From the NCBI GenBank assembly GCA_012934845.2, contig WNNJ02001646.1, positions 1 through 64,000 on the forward strand: a DNA stretch of 64,000 nucleotides, read 5' to 3'. This DNA is from Pomphorhynchus laevis. Lineage: Eukaryota > Acanthocephala > Palaeacanthocephala > Echinorhynchida > Pomphorhynchidae. Below, in pieces: positions 1-10,759 of this stretch. The notes beneath the pieces are model-generated. The model did no database searches and was not told where the DNA came from. It worked only from the letters and a program-made list of their open reading frames with translations. Every line of letters begins with the position of its first letter. Position 1 is the stretch's first letter. Both the position numbers and the translations under genes were made by a program.

Positions 1-165
1 TCCGATCAGCATCAGTCAAAGGAGAAAGCAGATAATAAGGGTCGAAACGTGAAATGTAGGTCTGGGTCAGCAGCTGATGAGACCCACCCAGACTGATTAG
101 TAGCGTCCTGCTGTATCAAAGATAAGATCAAACCTGTGAGGATAATATCGTGCCACAATCGAAAA
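1..165 (+). ncRNA. Hammerhead-like dispersed repeat, copy 1
   Basis: First of four related ~150-bp repeats (others near 11640, 12010 and 59985). It carries the two hammerhead core boxes, GAAAC at 44-48 and CTGATGA at 74-80. GGGTC (39-43) can pair with GACCC (81-85), GTCTGGGT (60-67) with ACCCAGAC (86-93), and CAGCAG (68-73) with CTGCTG (108-113), which directly follows GTC. The segment after GAAA folds as ACGT/ATGT around a GAA triloop. The box order is permuted relative to a normal type I hammerhead. In the alternative normal reading, the box before GCGTC is GATT instead of GAAA. Activity is therefore uncertain; homology with the other copies is clear, including the shared tail GATAATATCGTGCCACA. 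Confidence 0.55.
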
Positions 166-1484
166 AAAATAATAGTTGGCAAAATAATATTTTCATTTCA
201 AGACATTACAATAATTACAATTGTAATTTCAAGACTCACAAATGTTATACTAAAATAATAGCGAATTCAATCGATTAAATTTGTCTAAAAATTTAATTGA
301 GTTTTTTGTCTACAAACGATCGCTCAGTAGTAGCGATCGTTTACAATCGCTCCTGCAATCTAGAAGGGGGTTTAATTAATTTAATTATATAATATTAAAG
401 AATAGATTTCTCTCCTTTCTGTGTTATAATGATGTTCTGTTTTTCGACTTTGTAGGTTTCTGTTGCGTAATCAATTAAGACTTTATCTTTCAATTTTTCA
501 TTTCCTTTATACGCTTCGATTAGAAGTACATGCCGTATAATGTTGCATCTCTGTACAAGCCGTCACTATATATACCTAACAACGGGTACAATTTCAAAAA
601 CATTTCAATATACCGCAAAACATTGTTGTGCATAATTAAGATATGTTCATCGATAACGAAGAACGTGATATACTTGCGTTAGCATAAAAATCCAAGTGCA
701 CACAAGTCAAAGACAGCCATCGATACAATATTGTATGGCAATATTTAAAGTTTTTAGGCATCGTTGATTTCTAAAATTTTTAGGAATCTGAGTATAGACG
801 ATTCTAGTTTTAAAATTTAATAGCATCGTTCAAGAAGAAAGTTGGTTCATAATCAACACATTCGATAATAATGTTAATATATAGTGTTAATGTAATTTTA
901 GGTAGTAGTCGCAAACTGTAAATGTATCAATCAGATCGGCGAGATATGGTTAACTTATCACGTGCCTATAGTTATCATAGTGACTTTCACCGATCCGCTT
1001 ATAGCCGATCTACTCACGTGTCTATAGTTATCATTTCGCAAGGATCATTTGTCGTTTAAGTTCTTTAAAGTTATAGAAAAATTGTCCGCCATATAGATCG
1101 ATTTTTATAATTAAGAATCACATATGAGTGTTATTGAATTATTTGTGGCACATGAGTATGGATCCATACATTGAGGTAATTTGAAAAGTTAAGTGGCATC
1201 TTTTAAACTAACAAGATATTTGAAGGCGGCTAAAACAGACTACCGTAAAATGTGTTTGTAGAGCAAATAAAATTAAGTATTTAGATTAATGTTATATGTA
1301 AAACTTTGGAAATTCTCAACAAATATGCGCTTGAACTGTTCATATTCATTCTCCTCTTTTTGTTAAAGTTATAAAATAGAGTTATACAAAAAGGGCAGGA
1401 TACCGTCACATATCCAAGTTGTCTTCTAATGCAATTTTAGTAAGGTGAACATAAGTTCCGCTAAAATTAAAAAAGAAAGATTTA
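166..1484. other. Intergenic, no gene recognised
   Basis: No convincing coding sequence. Small structures only: an 11-bp perfect inverted repeat at about 316-344 (AAACGATCGCT, loop CAGTAGT, then its complement) and a 20-bp imperfect direct repeat containing TATAGTTATCAT near 957-978 and 1015-1036. Confidence 0.5.
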
Positions 1485-2748
1485 TCTCTTACGTGGCAAA
1501 TGCGGGTGCATGCTTACATGACCACAACAACAAAGCACACAAAAATTTAAGTCATGTGTCGATAAGGTGAGAACGGATAATGTATTTATATTTAATCAAT
1601 ATGGGAGAGCGGCAGACGTCTCGAAGGAGCTGATTCAAGGTGAGGGGGCAGCGATTAGGAAGGATCGGAGACCGTAGTTGTTAACATAATTGATGACGTA
1701 GGGTAAGAAGGAATGACAGGAACGCAGCTATAGAGAGGTAAGGCAAGTGTCTTCTACAGAAGAGAAGTTGATGAACGATCGGGAGACGAAAACGATGAAA
1801 CCAAAAGTGACGAGAAGGTGGTGTTGGATGAGAATGTGGATGGATGGCCAGGAGAGTTGGGCTAGATATGTGGATGTGTGGTCAAAGCGACGGAGACGTA
1901 GGAGCACTCGGACGGCGGAGTTATTGATGCGTTGTAGGGGTTAGATTGTAGATTTTTGAGAATTGGCGAAAAGGATGAGGCAGTAATCGATTTTAGGGAA
2001 GACCATCGATGAAAGAAGATACATACAATAACGAAAATCTATAATGGGTGGACACGGCGGATATCACGGAGAATTAGGTTAGATAAGCGTACCTTATAAC
2101 GGGCGAAGGGTTTAAGGAACAGGTGATCATCGAAATGGAATCTTAAGACAGTGAGATTATGGACTATGGGAATGATTGATGAGGCAAAATATACAAGGGG
2201 AGGAGAAGATAAAAGATACAAAGAGGTATCTTAAGATAAAAAAGATGAGAAAACAAAAGATACAAAAGATACAATGAAAAGAAAAGATAAAGATACAAGA
2301 GGAGGCAAAAGAAACACGATACAAGACATCGGCGTATTGCATGACGTTAAAAGAGCAAGTTTTGGTAAACGAAGTGAGATCACCAAGCAGAAAAGAGAAA
2401 AACATGGGACTTAGGACTGAACCTTGTGGGAATCCGCAGAAAATAGGGTTGGGAGGAGAGGATTATGAATTAGAACAGACGCGAAAGGAACGCTTGGATA
2501 GATATGAGGCAAACCATACTAAGGAGGCGGAAGAAAAGCCGTAGTCATAACAAAGGCGAGAAAGCAGGATGGAGTGGTCGACGTTGTCGAAGGCGGAGGA
2601 GAGGTCGAGGGAGATTAGAACACTATATAGAGCCTTGTCAAGAGAAATGAGTAGGTTGTTGTAAACTTTCATGCAAACGATTTCGGTGGAGTGATTAGAG
2701 CAGAAAGCGAATTGGAAATGAAGGTAAATATTAGATGAAAATAGATAA
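1485..2748 (-). mobile_element. LINE (subfamily B), 3' half of a split copy
   Basis: Minus-strand non-LTR retrotransposon of the CR1/L2 type. The readable protein gives the palm of the reverse transcriptase (LISLDLSSAFDNVDHSILL) followed by the C-terminal region and a 3' end with TGGCAAATGCGGGTGCATGC near 1490-1515. The reading is interrupted in several places. At its 5' edge it stops mid-RT at YLFSSN-like residues, exactly where the copy at 7414-9685 also stops, so the two are one element separated by the insertion at 2749-7413. It is closer to the copy at 30955-32217 than to the inserted element. Confidence 0.8.
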
Positions 2749-2862
2749 TAATAACAATAATTTATTTAACGTGGCGAATGCGTACCAGCTGCACACTTAC
2801 AAGTCCACTAAAAAAATGAAAAATTCAAGCAGATAAATTGTTTAAATAGGATCGGATTAAGC

Positions 2863-4417
2863 GTTTGAAGCAAGGCAGGGAGGTTGATTAGTGTATATGA
2901 ATGGGTGGATGATTCCACGATAGAGGAGCAGCCACAAGGAAACATTGGAAACAAAAAAAGGTAGAGTAGTTTGGGACATGTAAAAGAGAATAACGGAAAC
3001 GGAAGGAAAAGTAAATATGACGAGAATTATCAAGAAAAAAGGTTAAGAAATAAAGGGTTATGAAAAGTTACAAGACAGAAAGCAACGAGAACACGAATTT
3101 GAACACGACAATAAATTGTAGGCAAATCGAGAGAAGCAAGATAATGGGATGCATGATCAAAACGACGAAGACGGAGGATAATTCTGACGGCTGCGTTGAC
3201 GATGCGTTGTAGGGGAAGAAGAGTGGATTAGGTGAATTGGAAAATAGACTAAGACAATAATCGAGTCTAGAAAAAAGAAGAGAAGATATGAGAGTCATAC
3301 AAGAAGGGAAATCGATCAATCTACAAACTTGACGGAGATTGTGGAGTATCAAGGTAGATGAGCGTACTTTATCTCTAACGAAAGGTTTAAGTGAAAGTCA
3401 GTTGTCGAAATGGAAGCCTAGGAAAACGAGATTATCAACGATAGGAAGAATTGTGGAATTTAATGATACGGAGGGAGGTTCTAAGCCGAGACGTCGAGGT
3501 AGGATCCACATAATTTCTATTTATCAGGATTCAGAGAAAGGCAAAGGGAAGAAAGATGATTGGAAATTGAGACAAGACAGTCGGAAGCAGAAACACTAAG
3601 ATCATGAATACGATAAACAGGTGCATGAGCATATATGATAATGTCATCAGCATATTGCATAACATGGAAGTTAAATGTATGAAAAATTGAATATACATCA
3701 CCGAGAAGAGAGTAAAGCATATGGCCTAATACGGAGCCTTATGGAACACCGGACGGGATAGACGAATGATGTGAGAGAAGAGTTAGAACAGACGCGAAAT
3801 GTACGGCTTGATAGATATGAAGAAAACCATGATACAGTGGGTAAAGAGAAGCCATAATCATGACGAAGACGATAGAGAAGAATCGAGTGATTAGCAATGT
3901 CGAAAGCAGATGAAAGATCAAAAAAAACTATGATACTACATAATTTTTGATCGCGCTAAGTAAGTAAGTCGTTATAAACTTTAGGACATGCAATTTCATT
4001 AGAGTGATTAGAGCGAATAGCGGCTTGGAAGGGAGGAAATAAGTTCGAAGAAAAGAGATATGTATTAACTTGCTTGAGAACGAGATGCTCAAGGAGTTTA
4101 GAGAGGGTTGGGAGAAGTGAGATAGGACGGTACGAAGATGGTAGTGAGGAGTCAAGAGATTGCTTTTTGATGAGAGGACGAACAGTGGCGCATTTCCAGA
4201 TGGAAGGAAATGTACGGCTACGGATGGACGAGTTGAACAATGTGGTTAGAAAGGGTGAGATAGAGCAGATATTTTTAAGCAAGTAAGTGGGAATTGGGTC
4301 AGAAGGATAGGTTTTATTAGGTAATAACAGCAAAACCGAAGAAACTTCATCAGACGAAACGGGAAGAAGGTGGAATAGCTCTGCGAGGGAAGTATTTAAA
4401 GATAAGAGTGGGTACAA
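2863..4417 (-). pseudogene. LINE-A ORF2, reverse transcriptase region (broken)
   Basis: The clean N-terminal part is 3956-4417, 153 codons: LPNKTYPSDPIPTYLLKN, then RPLIKKQSLD and SSYRPISLLPTLSKLLEHLV (RT motifs 1-2), then QAAIRSNHSNEIACPKVYND. The palm follows in shifted frames; VMQYADD is readable near 3650. The tail includes LDYCLSLFSNSPNPLFFPY around 3230. Several frame changes separate these blocks. The domain order is that of CR1/L2-like elements. The reverse transcriptase would copy the element RNA at a nicked target. Confidence 0.8.
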
Positions 4418-4931
4418 GGGGGATATGGGTAGTAGGGAAAGTAAATTAGATAGCCTAGTTTGTAGATAATAAGAAAATTCATCAGGATTTATATTACAAG
4501 GAGTAGATGATCGTGAAAGAATTGAGTTTAAGATTTTTTAATGAGATTTAGAGTTGGAAGATGGCTCGAGTTGATTTCACCAAAATATAGTACGTTTAGT
4601 ACGTATAAGAATGAGATGTGAACGGCGTAGAGAAAAGTAGGAATCACGGAGATTTGGAGTGAGTGAGTTGGGAGAACGTTTAAGAAAGCGATTATACACA
4701 CGAAAGAGTAACGGAGTCGACGCATGGAAAGACTACAGTAGAATCGAACCAGGGAGCATGGCTCAAGCGCTGAGAACGTCGGAGTAGACTAGGCAGAAGG
4801 TTATTGATGATAGACATAAGTTCAGAATCAAACAGAATGCAGAGATCATCGGGAGAGAGATAGTTAAGAGGAAGTGAAAATAGTGAAGAATTAATTAAGA
4901 CTGTGCAGCGAATAGGGATATCGAGAAGTTT

Positions 4932-5400
4932 CTATGGTCGATTTGGTTTGGATAATGATGGAGGCGGAGAAGGAGGATGAGGACGAGTAAGAGTAAGAGT
5001 GACAAGGAAATGATCGGACAAACCATAATCAGTAATTGACAAGGAGGTATAGTCATTGAAGCAGTTATGAACAGCAATGATGTCGAGAGCACAGCCGAGA
5101 ATATGAGTTGGGCTTGTTGAAAGTAATTTATAGTTAAAATCAGAAAAAAGATTAATTAAAGTGATAGAGTCAGAGTCAGCCGGGCGGTCAAGACGAATGT
5201 TAAAGTCACCGAGAACAAATGAAGGAGTATAAGACAATGAACAGTGAGAAAGAAGATCTGCAAGCTCGCTAAAAAACATACGTGAGGGGCAGCTGAGCCT
5301 GGACGGTATGCAATCACAAGTTCCATAGGGAAAGGAGTTGATTATCTGCATATTAGCAATTCGAAAGAGGACATGATGTTAGCATTAATTTTACGTAGAG
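4932..5400 (-). pseudogene. LINE-A ORF2, APE-type endonuclease (broken)
   Basis: Open segment of 139 codons covering the C-terminal half of an apurinic-endonuclease-like domain: SFVLGDFNIRLDRPADSDS (catalytic GDFN), THILGCALDIIAVHN and the terminal SITDYGLSDHFLVT with the S-D-H triad. The N-terminal half lies upstream (about 5400-5800) but is not cleanly open. In this family the enzyme nicks target DNA to prime reverse transcription. It lies between ORF1 and the reverse transcriptase, as expected. Confidence 0.8.
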
Positions 5401-6244
5401 ATGTTGGGAGACAAGCAATGGCAACAATACCTTAATGGTTGGAAGCAGTCGATGTTGATGAGACAATTGAACGTGCTGATTCAACTAGAGAACAACCAGA
5501 GTGACGTAGACGACGAATAGCACGATCATCAGAGTCAGATTGCCAGGATCCGGTAATGATGCAGAGAATATCGATAGATAATTGATCGAAGATAGCAAGG
5601 AGCAGATCATATTTATGAAGAATGGAGCGAGTGTTAAAAAGACTAAGACGAAAAGTATGCTCAGGAGCGAGATGGAGTAGTAAAGAAGACTGGGGGAGAG
5701 ACGGGACGCCATCGGATTTTTGGCCTCGTGGTAGGACGTGAAAATTTTCGTTGATTTTACGGATTGATAGGGATGACTCACCGTTTGTTTCACGTCGATG
5801 TTTCTCAATGCAAGCTTAATTGAGCTGGGCAATATCATAAGGGGATCGGTCAGGAAAGATACGATAAGTAGATGAAGTGATAAGAAGTTTAAAACGTTGG
5901 GAGAGTACCAAGGAAGCATGTAAACTATCTCGGAAAACGATTTTTAGGAATGGATGACTGAGATGATTGGATTTAGTGGATTTGTTTAAACGAATAAAGG
6001 ATACAGGAGCGATATTATTGAAGAGGGATGGGTTATCATCAGGAATAATGGTTGCTAGAATAGACCTAAAAGCAGATACATCATAATCGAGGCGAGATTG
6101 TGGAGAAGCAGATTCGGAATGCTTTAAGTTTGATATGATAATATAGCGAACGCGCGAAGGAAAACAATTTCGTGAAAGTGGTAAACGGACAGAGCTGGTA
6201 GGAGTAAGGGCAGATGAGCAGATAGAAGTGGAAATGACAGGGGT

Positions 6245-6650
6245 GCTTGATAGAGAATTAAAATTGGTTGAAGCAAGTGTGACAAGAGCGGGGTGTTGAA
6301 TTGGTTGATCAGAGATGTGACTGGATATGATTTTAAATGAAGGATGTAAATTATTTGGAAGTGTTACGTGGGAGGTAGAGTAAGGAGAATTAAAATAGGT
6401 TGGGGCATGAGTGACAGGAATGGAGTGTTGAATCAGTTGATCGGAAATGTTACTGGAAATGATTTTGACGTAAGGATGTAGATTATTGGAAAGTGATACG
6501 TGGGAGGTATAGTAAGAAGAATTAAGATAGGCTAGAGCATGTGTAACAGGAGTGGAGTGTTGAAACGGTTGATCGGAGATGTTACTGGATATGATTTTTA
6601 CGGAATGATGTAAATTATTGAGAAGTGATACGGGGGAGGTAGAGTAAGGA
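6245..6650 (-). repeat. 132-bp tandem repeats inside LINE-A ORF1
   Basis: Three in-frame copies of a 44-codon unit (VSLxNNLHPxVKIISS, then SDQPIQHS and VTHAPTYFNS). Spacing is exactly 132 bp, so the protein frame is kept. The copies differ at many third positions, so the expansion is not fresh. Confidence 0.8.
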
Positions 6651-7064
6651 GTACGTGAAGAGAATAAAGAAGTTTGAGATTTATTTAGATTGGGGGAGGA
6701 ATAGAAAAGAGGAGGTACGAGATTAAAAGCTTTACCGTTAGCATTGTTAGAATGAGGAAGATGAATGGAAGTTTGGTTTGTGGTTGAACGAGGAGTTTGT
6801 GAGAGAGAAAGTTTAATAATGGGATTATAAGATGCGAAGTCATGTGTTGATGCGCGGGAAACATATAAAACAGTATTGGTCTGAGTGGCAGTGTGTGATA
6901 CAGAAATAGAGGAGCAGAATAACTGTAGTAGTCGTACTGATGTACAAAAACCGCATGTAAACTGTTTACTTTTATACACCGAGCGGTCGGATAATTTAAC
7001 ACGAACAAGTGTCCATACATCACAATCTTTAGAATCGCATCCAACTTCGAAACTGGTATAACCA

Positions 7065-7152
7065 TCATTGCATTCCGATGTGGAATGTTCATTGCATTCC
7101 GATGTGGAATGTTCATTGCATTCCGATGTGGAATGTTCATTGCATTCCGATA
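7065..7152 (-). repeat. 24-bp tandem repeat, ORF1 N-terminus
   Basis: Nearly identical 24-bp units containing CATTCCGATGTGGAATG, 3.7 copies. In the zinc-finger frame each encodes SECNEHST. Near-identity suggests recent slippage or gene conversion. Confidence 0.85.
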
Positions 7153-7237
7153 AGGAACAAGGATCTGAGATCGCGCTTTTCTAGGCATGAACTTTTATCG
7201 AGAGATTGAGCTCAATCCGGGAGCGTAGCGAGCGAAA

Positions 7238-7378
7238 CTGACAGGAATAATCTGGAACTGACAGGAATAATCTGGAACTGACAGGAATAATCTGGAACTG
7301 ACAGGAATAATCTGGAACTGACAGGAATAATATGGAACCGACAGGAATAATCTGGAACTGACAGGAACAATCTGGAAT
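7238..7378 (-). promoter_or_regulatory. 20-bp repeats in the LINE 5' UTR, candidate internal promoter
   Basis: Seven tandem copies of a 20-bp unit (on plus: CTGACAGGAATAATCTGGAA), only a few bases different between copies, within 35 bp of the element's 5' end as defined by the target-site duplication. Twenty is not a multiple of three, so it is noncoding. Iterated 5' units act as promoters in some other LINEs; a promoter role here is inferred from position only. Confidence 0.6.
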
Positions 7379-7413
7379 GTAAGTAGTTAGTAATCTAGAA
7401 TTGTTAAACTAGT

Positions 7414-9685
7414 AAATAGATAAACGTTGATCTGTATTAAGATGATGCGTTCTAAGAGCTTGGAAAGTGTAAATAGTTGAAATGGGGCGATAGCTCTAAT
7501 GGAGGGGTCAAGCGATTGTTTCTTAAGAATAGGACGAACGATGGCGGATTTCCAGTGCAAATGGAATATACAACTGCGGATGGACGAGTTAAGCAAGGTG
7601 GTGAGGAAAGATAATATCAATGAGCATATGGATTTAAGTACGGGGTAGGCGGGGGATCGGCACGTGAGGTTTTGCTGGGCATGTACATGAGGACAGATGA
7701 GACTCCGGCAGGTGAGACAGGGAGAAGATGAAGGATCTCTGGTTGGATGAGGTGAGGCTGAGAAAATTGGGATGGGATGGGACGGGGGTGTGAGAGAGCA
7801 ACGTGGATAGTTTGGTCTGGAGAAATAACGAATAATCATGGGGATTGATGTTGCAAGACGAAGAGGAGCGAGAAAGGATTGAGTTAAAAGTATGCCAGAG
7901 AGACTTAGAGTTGAATGAAGTGATGGTTTTATGCTGCCATAAGGAGTTGCATTTGGTACGTAGTAGGTTGAGATGAAACGATCGCTCACTCTGTCTCTCA
8001 CGGAGAGACTGAGTGAGTGAGCGGATATCACGAATGAGAAAGCGGTGATATACTCTCAAAGCATGACGGAGTCGACGCGTTGAGAATAAGCATTGGATCT
8101 CAAACCACGAGGCACGGTGCAATCGATGATGAGGGTGAGGCTTGAATGGCAAGAGAATATCGAGAGTGGATGTGAATTTAGAGTACAAAAGAAAGGTGAG
8201 ATCGTGAGGAGAGGATAATGTTATTGTGGGAGATGATATGGACGATTTGAGTAAGTAGAGCGGATAAGAGGGAAATCAAGATTTATCAAAGGATGATGTA
8301 GGATGGCAGGTGTGTGGTTGGAAGTAAGATTATGGGTGACGAGAAAGTGATCGGATATACCAGGATCAGAGATGGACAGTGAGGTGTAGAATGGAAAACA
8401 ATCTGGGACCACGACGAAGAGTGCCCGCCAAGGATATGTGTGGGGTCAGTGGATATGAGTTTTTAGTTGTAATTGGATAGAATGTTGTTGAACCAGATGG
8501 AATCGATGGTAGAGGGGCGGTCGAGGCGAATGTTGAGGTCTCGAAAAACGACTGAAGGTATAAAGGACAAAGAACAGTGGGACAGGAGGTTAGCGAGTTC
8601 AGTAAAAAATGAAAAGGTAGGAGCTGATGAACCAGGACGGTATATAATTGCGATATCCAGAGTGATATGACTAGAAGAACGACAAGTGAGCAATTCAAAA
8701 GAGCAAGGACTGAAATGGGAGTGAGGTCGTCGGAACGGGAGGGCCAGGATTCGATTAGGAAAAGAGATCAATGGATTGATTGGTGAAAAGTTTGAAGATT
8801 AGGTCGGATTTATAGAGAATATATCTCGTGTTGAGGAGGCCGAGGCGGAAACCGCGTATGGTGGTCTGGGCTAGCGATAATACATATGAAACTCTCCTAT
8901 GATAATACATAGGAGAGATGGAACCCCACCGAAGTTTGGGGCGGGTGTGAACAACTTGAAAATTTCCGTCGATGCTTCGGATGGAGAGGGATGTTTCGCC
9001 GCTTTTCTCGTGACGTTTTTTGATGCGAACAGAAGAGTTGAGCGATTTCGGAAACTATGCGATCGGGAAAATACGAGTGGGTGTAGATGAGATGAGTTTA
9101 AATCGTTGAAAAATCACAGAGGACGCGTGAGAGCGATGCTTGAAAAAAATTTCCAGGAAAGAAGGATTAGATTGAGAATATTGGTTTGGCGGATGAATGC
9201 TACAGAAGAGATGTCGTTGAAAATGATGAGTTATCTGCAGGTAAAAGAGACGCGAGGATGGATCTGAAGACGAAAACATCGTGGTCGAGACGTACTTGTG
9301 GAGATAAGGAGGTGGGAGGAGTGATATTGGTGACGATGACGCAACGATCGCGGGAAGGAAAGCGTTTCCGTGAAGGGGGATAAATGACGTGAGTGGGTGA
9401 GATCACGATAGGAGAGCTGGGATTTTAGGATATGAAGAGAGTAATTTCGACAGCGGGAGGCAAAGAGGATATGGATAATATAGAGGGTGACAAGCGATGT
9501 TAGGAAAGGTTACGAGTGGAAGGATTGTGGAGATTGATGAAGGAGATTTTGATTGATGGATGAAGGTTATTGAGAAACGAGATAGGAGGGACAGCGGTGT
9601 CGGGAGTGAAGATGACATAGGATGGGAAGTGTATACGGTGACAAAATCGGGGTTGAGTGAGTGGACGTGTTGGATCATTTATTTG
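7414..9685 (-). mobile_element. LINE (subfamily B), 5' half of a split copy
   Basis: Minus-strand partner of 1485-2748. The RT N-terminus (7387-8190) includes FLTTLLNSSIRSCIFHLHWK, VRPILKKQSLD and LSKLLERIILIQINVYLF, where the copy is cut by the insertion. The endonuclease region (8221-8771) includes VVFRDLNIRLDRPSTIDS and LSISDPGISDHFLVT. ORF1 remnants (9055-9406) match the end of the LINE-A ORF1 (DNSSFSTTSL, FKLISSTPTRIFP). It is broken by frame changes and its 5' end is truncated at about 9685. No full 5' UTR is present. Confidence 0.8.
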
Positions 9686-9694
9686 AAAAAATGT

Positions 9695-9773
9695 AATATT
9701 TCGATAGCTCCTGCTATCATCATCAGGATTTTATTGTAATCCCGATGATGATAGCAGAAGCTATCGAAATATT
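9695..9773. ncRNA. Palindrome of two hammerhead-like motifs
   Basis: A 79-bp near-perfect inverted repeat. On minus the order is CTGATGA (9726-9720), one T, stem GATAGC, loop AGGA, stem GCTATC, then GAAATATTA: a hammerhead core with a 6-bp stem II. On plus the same layout reads CCGATGA, T, GATAGC, AGAA, GCTATC, GAAATATTG, so that arm has a one-base change in the first box. The self-complementary AATATT after GAA resembles the very short stem III of hammerheads thought to act as dimers in Penelope-like elements. It abuts the truncated 5' end of the LINE. Confidence 0.65.
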
Positions 9774-9784
9774 GAATCTTTTCA

Positions 9785-10540
9785 ATTAAAGGTAAATTAT
9801 GTTCTTTGTTGAAGTAAAACTATATAATCGAAATGGAAGAAGATTATGGGTTTAGTATTTATTATATTTTTAACGCTAACTTGCACAAAATCCATTTTAT
9901 TTGTAGTTAAGCCTTCTTTCATGTGATCTAGTAATATAATAATTAATTCGGTTGTAAATCAAAACCTAGATAAGGTGACAACAATTCTTGATATTCATTA
10001 ATCCGTTTTCACTAACCATGCACATTATTTTATAGAATAGTTTCGTGAAATTTAAAGTATTGACGCTCGTATAAACTTATTAAGTTTATTGGCTCTGCAT
10101 TCCACTTTTGAGTGGTTACCATCAAGGTGCACTACATTCTTTAGTGGCTGTGCTTATTTAATCAGATAAATTATCCGATATAGATTTCGGTTCGATTAAA
10201 TATAAATTTTGTGAGGTATACAAATATCTAGTTCCACATTGATTTTATCTTTTGTAGTTAAAATCGTAAGATTGATATCAATAACGTGACCATCAATTAT
10301 GCCGACTACCCCAATACAATAATACTATTGGCCCTGTGTTTTGAGCTATTTTATCATTTAATTTATGTTTACTGACAGTATATCTAGGAACACGAGATCT
10401 TATAGAAATATGTATCAAACGTGACAGCAAAAAATTGGAGCCTCTAGTTGATATATGCGCCTTAACTTCTACTCTTTAAGCGTCTATGTTATTATTGGGT
10501 ACAAGACAAAAGGAAATTCGAGCTGTTATGAATCCACCTG
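9785..10540. other. Intergenic, nothing recognised
   Basis: AT-rich sequence without a supported reading frame, RNA gene or repeat. Confidence 0.4.
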
Positions 10541-10545
10541 CTCAC

Positions 10546-10758
10546 TTAAAGATTGAAATGTGAATAGCTGGAAGTGCAATCAATTTCCACAGGTAGTGTA
10601 TTCCAAATGATGATAGTATGATGTGAGTGTCTCATTATTCGAGGATTTTTACCAGGGGGAAAATTATAGATGGTTAGGCGATGCCCATGACAATTTGTAG
10701 CTCTAAACTTAATGGCATTTGTGTGATATCCTTCAAATGAATTGACAACTACCGACAT
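10546..10758 (-). pseudogene. LINE ORF2 C-terminal scrap
   Basis: Seventy codons resembling the extreme C-terminus of CR1/Jockey-type ORF2: GHRLTIYNFPPGKNPRIMRH, then IIIWNTLPVEID and a final SHFNL. The pattern of a basic stretch, W-N-x-L-P and a terminal F is shared with the ends of the LINEs at 24432 and 36498. There is no upstream RT, so this is a 5'-truncated remnant. Confidence 0.55.
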
Positions 10759-10759
10759 T

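Larger units (their letters stand above)
5816..7188 (-). pseudogene. LINE-A ORF1: PHD-like finger, 44-residue repeats, C-terminal RNA-binding-like region
   Basis: The N-terminal section (about 6950-7150) reads as an 8-residue repeat SECNEHST, then VGCDSKDCDVWTL and FTCGFC, i.e. paired cysteines resembling the PHD-like finger of CR1 ORF1 proteins. The main 387-codon frame (5816-6979) contains three tandem 44-residue repeats, each with NNLHP, KIISS and SDQPIQHS blocks. It ends in a region (RYIIISNLKH to SQRFKLL) resembling the RRM-like or C-terminal domain of LINE ORF1. The only visible ATG (7188) is in a different frame from the zinc finger, so at least one frame change is present. The likely role is RNA binding in the element's RNP. 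Confidence 0.65.
2749..7413 (-). mobile_element. Full-length LINE (subfamily A), nested insertion
   Basis: A complete CR1/L2-like non-LTR retrotransposon on the minus strand, about 4.67 kb. Both edges carry the 10-bp duplication AAATAGATAA (2739-2748 and 7414-7423), which marks the ends. From its 5' end (7413) it holds a 5' UTR with seven 20-bp repeats, an ORF1 with a zinc-finger N-terminus, an APE-type endonuclease, a reverse transcriptase and a 3' tail of TTATTG-like repeats. ORF1 and ORF2 are broken by several frame changes, so it is probably dead. The copy at 26757-28145 is its closest relative here. Family parallels: PHD-like finger in ORF1 and APE plus RT in ORF2. Confidence 0.85.

Noticed and set aside
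1747-1944. Plus-strand open frame
   Set aside because: Reverse-strand shadow of the minus LINE; Arg/Trp-rich composition is an artefact of reading antisense.
3339-3599. Plus-strand open frame
   Set aside because: Antisense of the LINE-A RT; no domain of its own.
4325-4360. TCATCAG with CGAAAC nearby
   Set aside because: Lies in LINE coding sequence (SSDEVSSV region) and does not form stem II.
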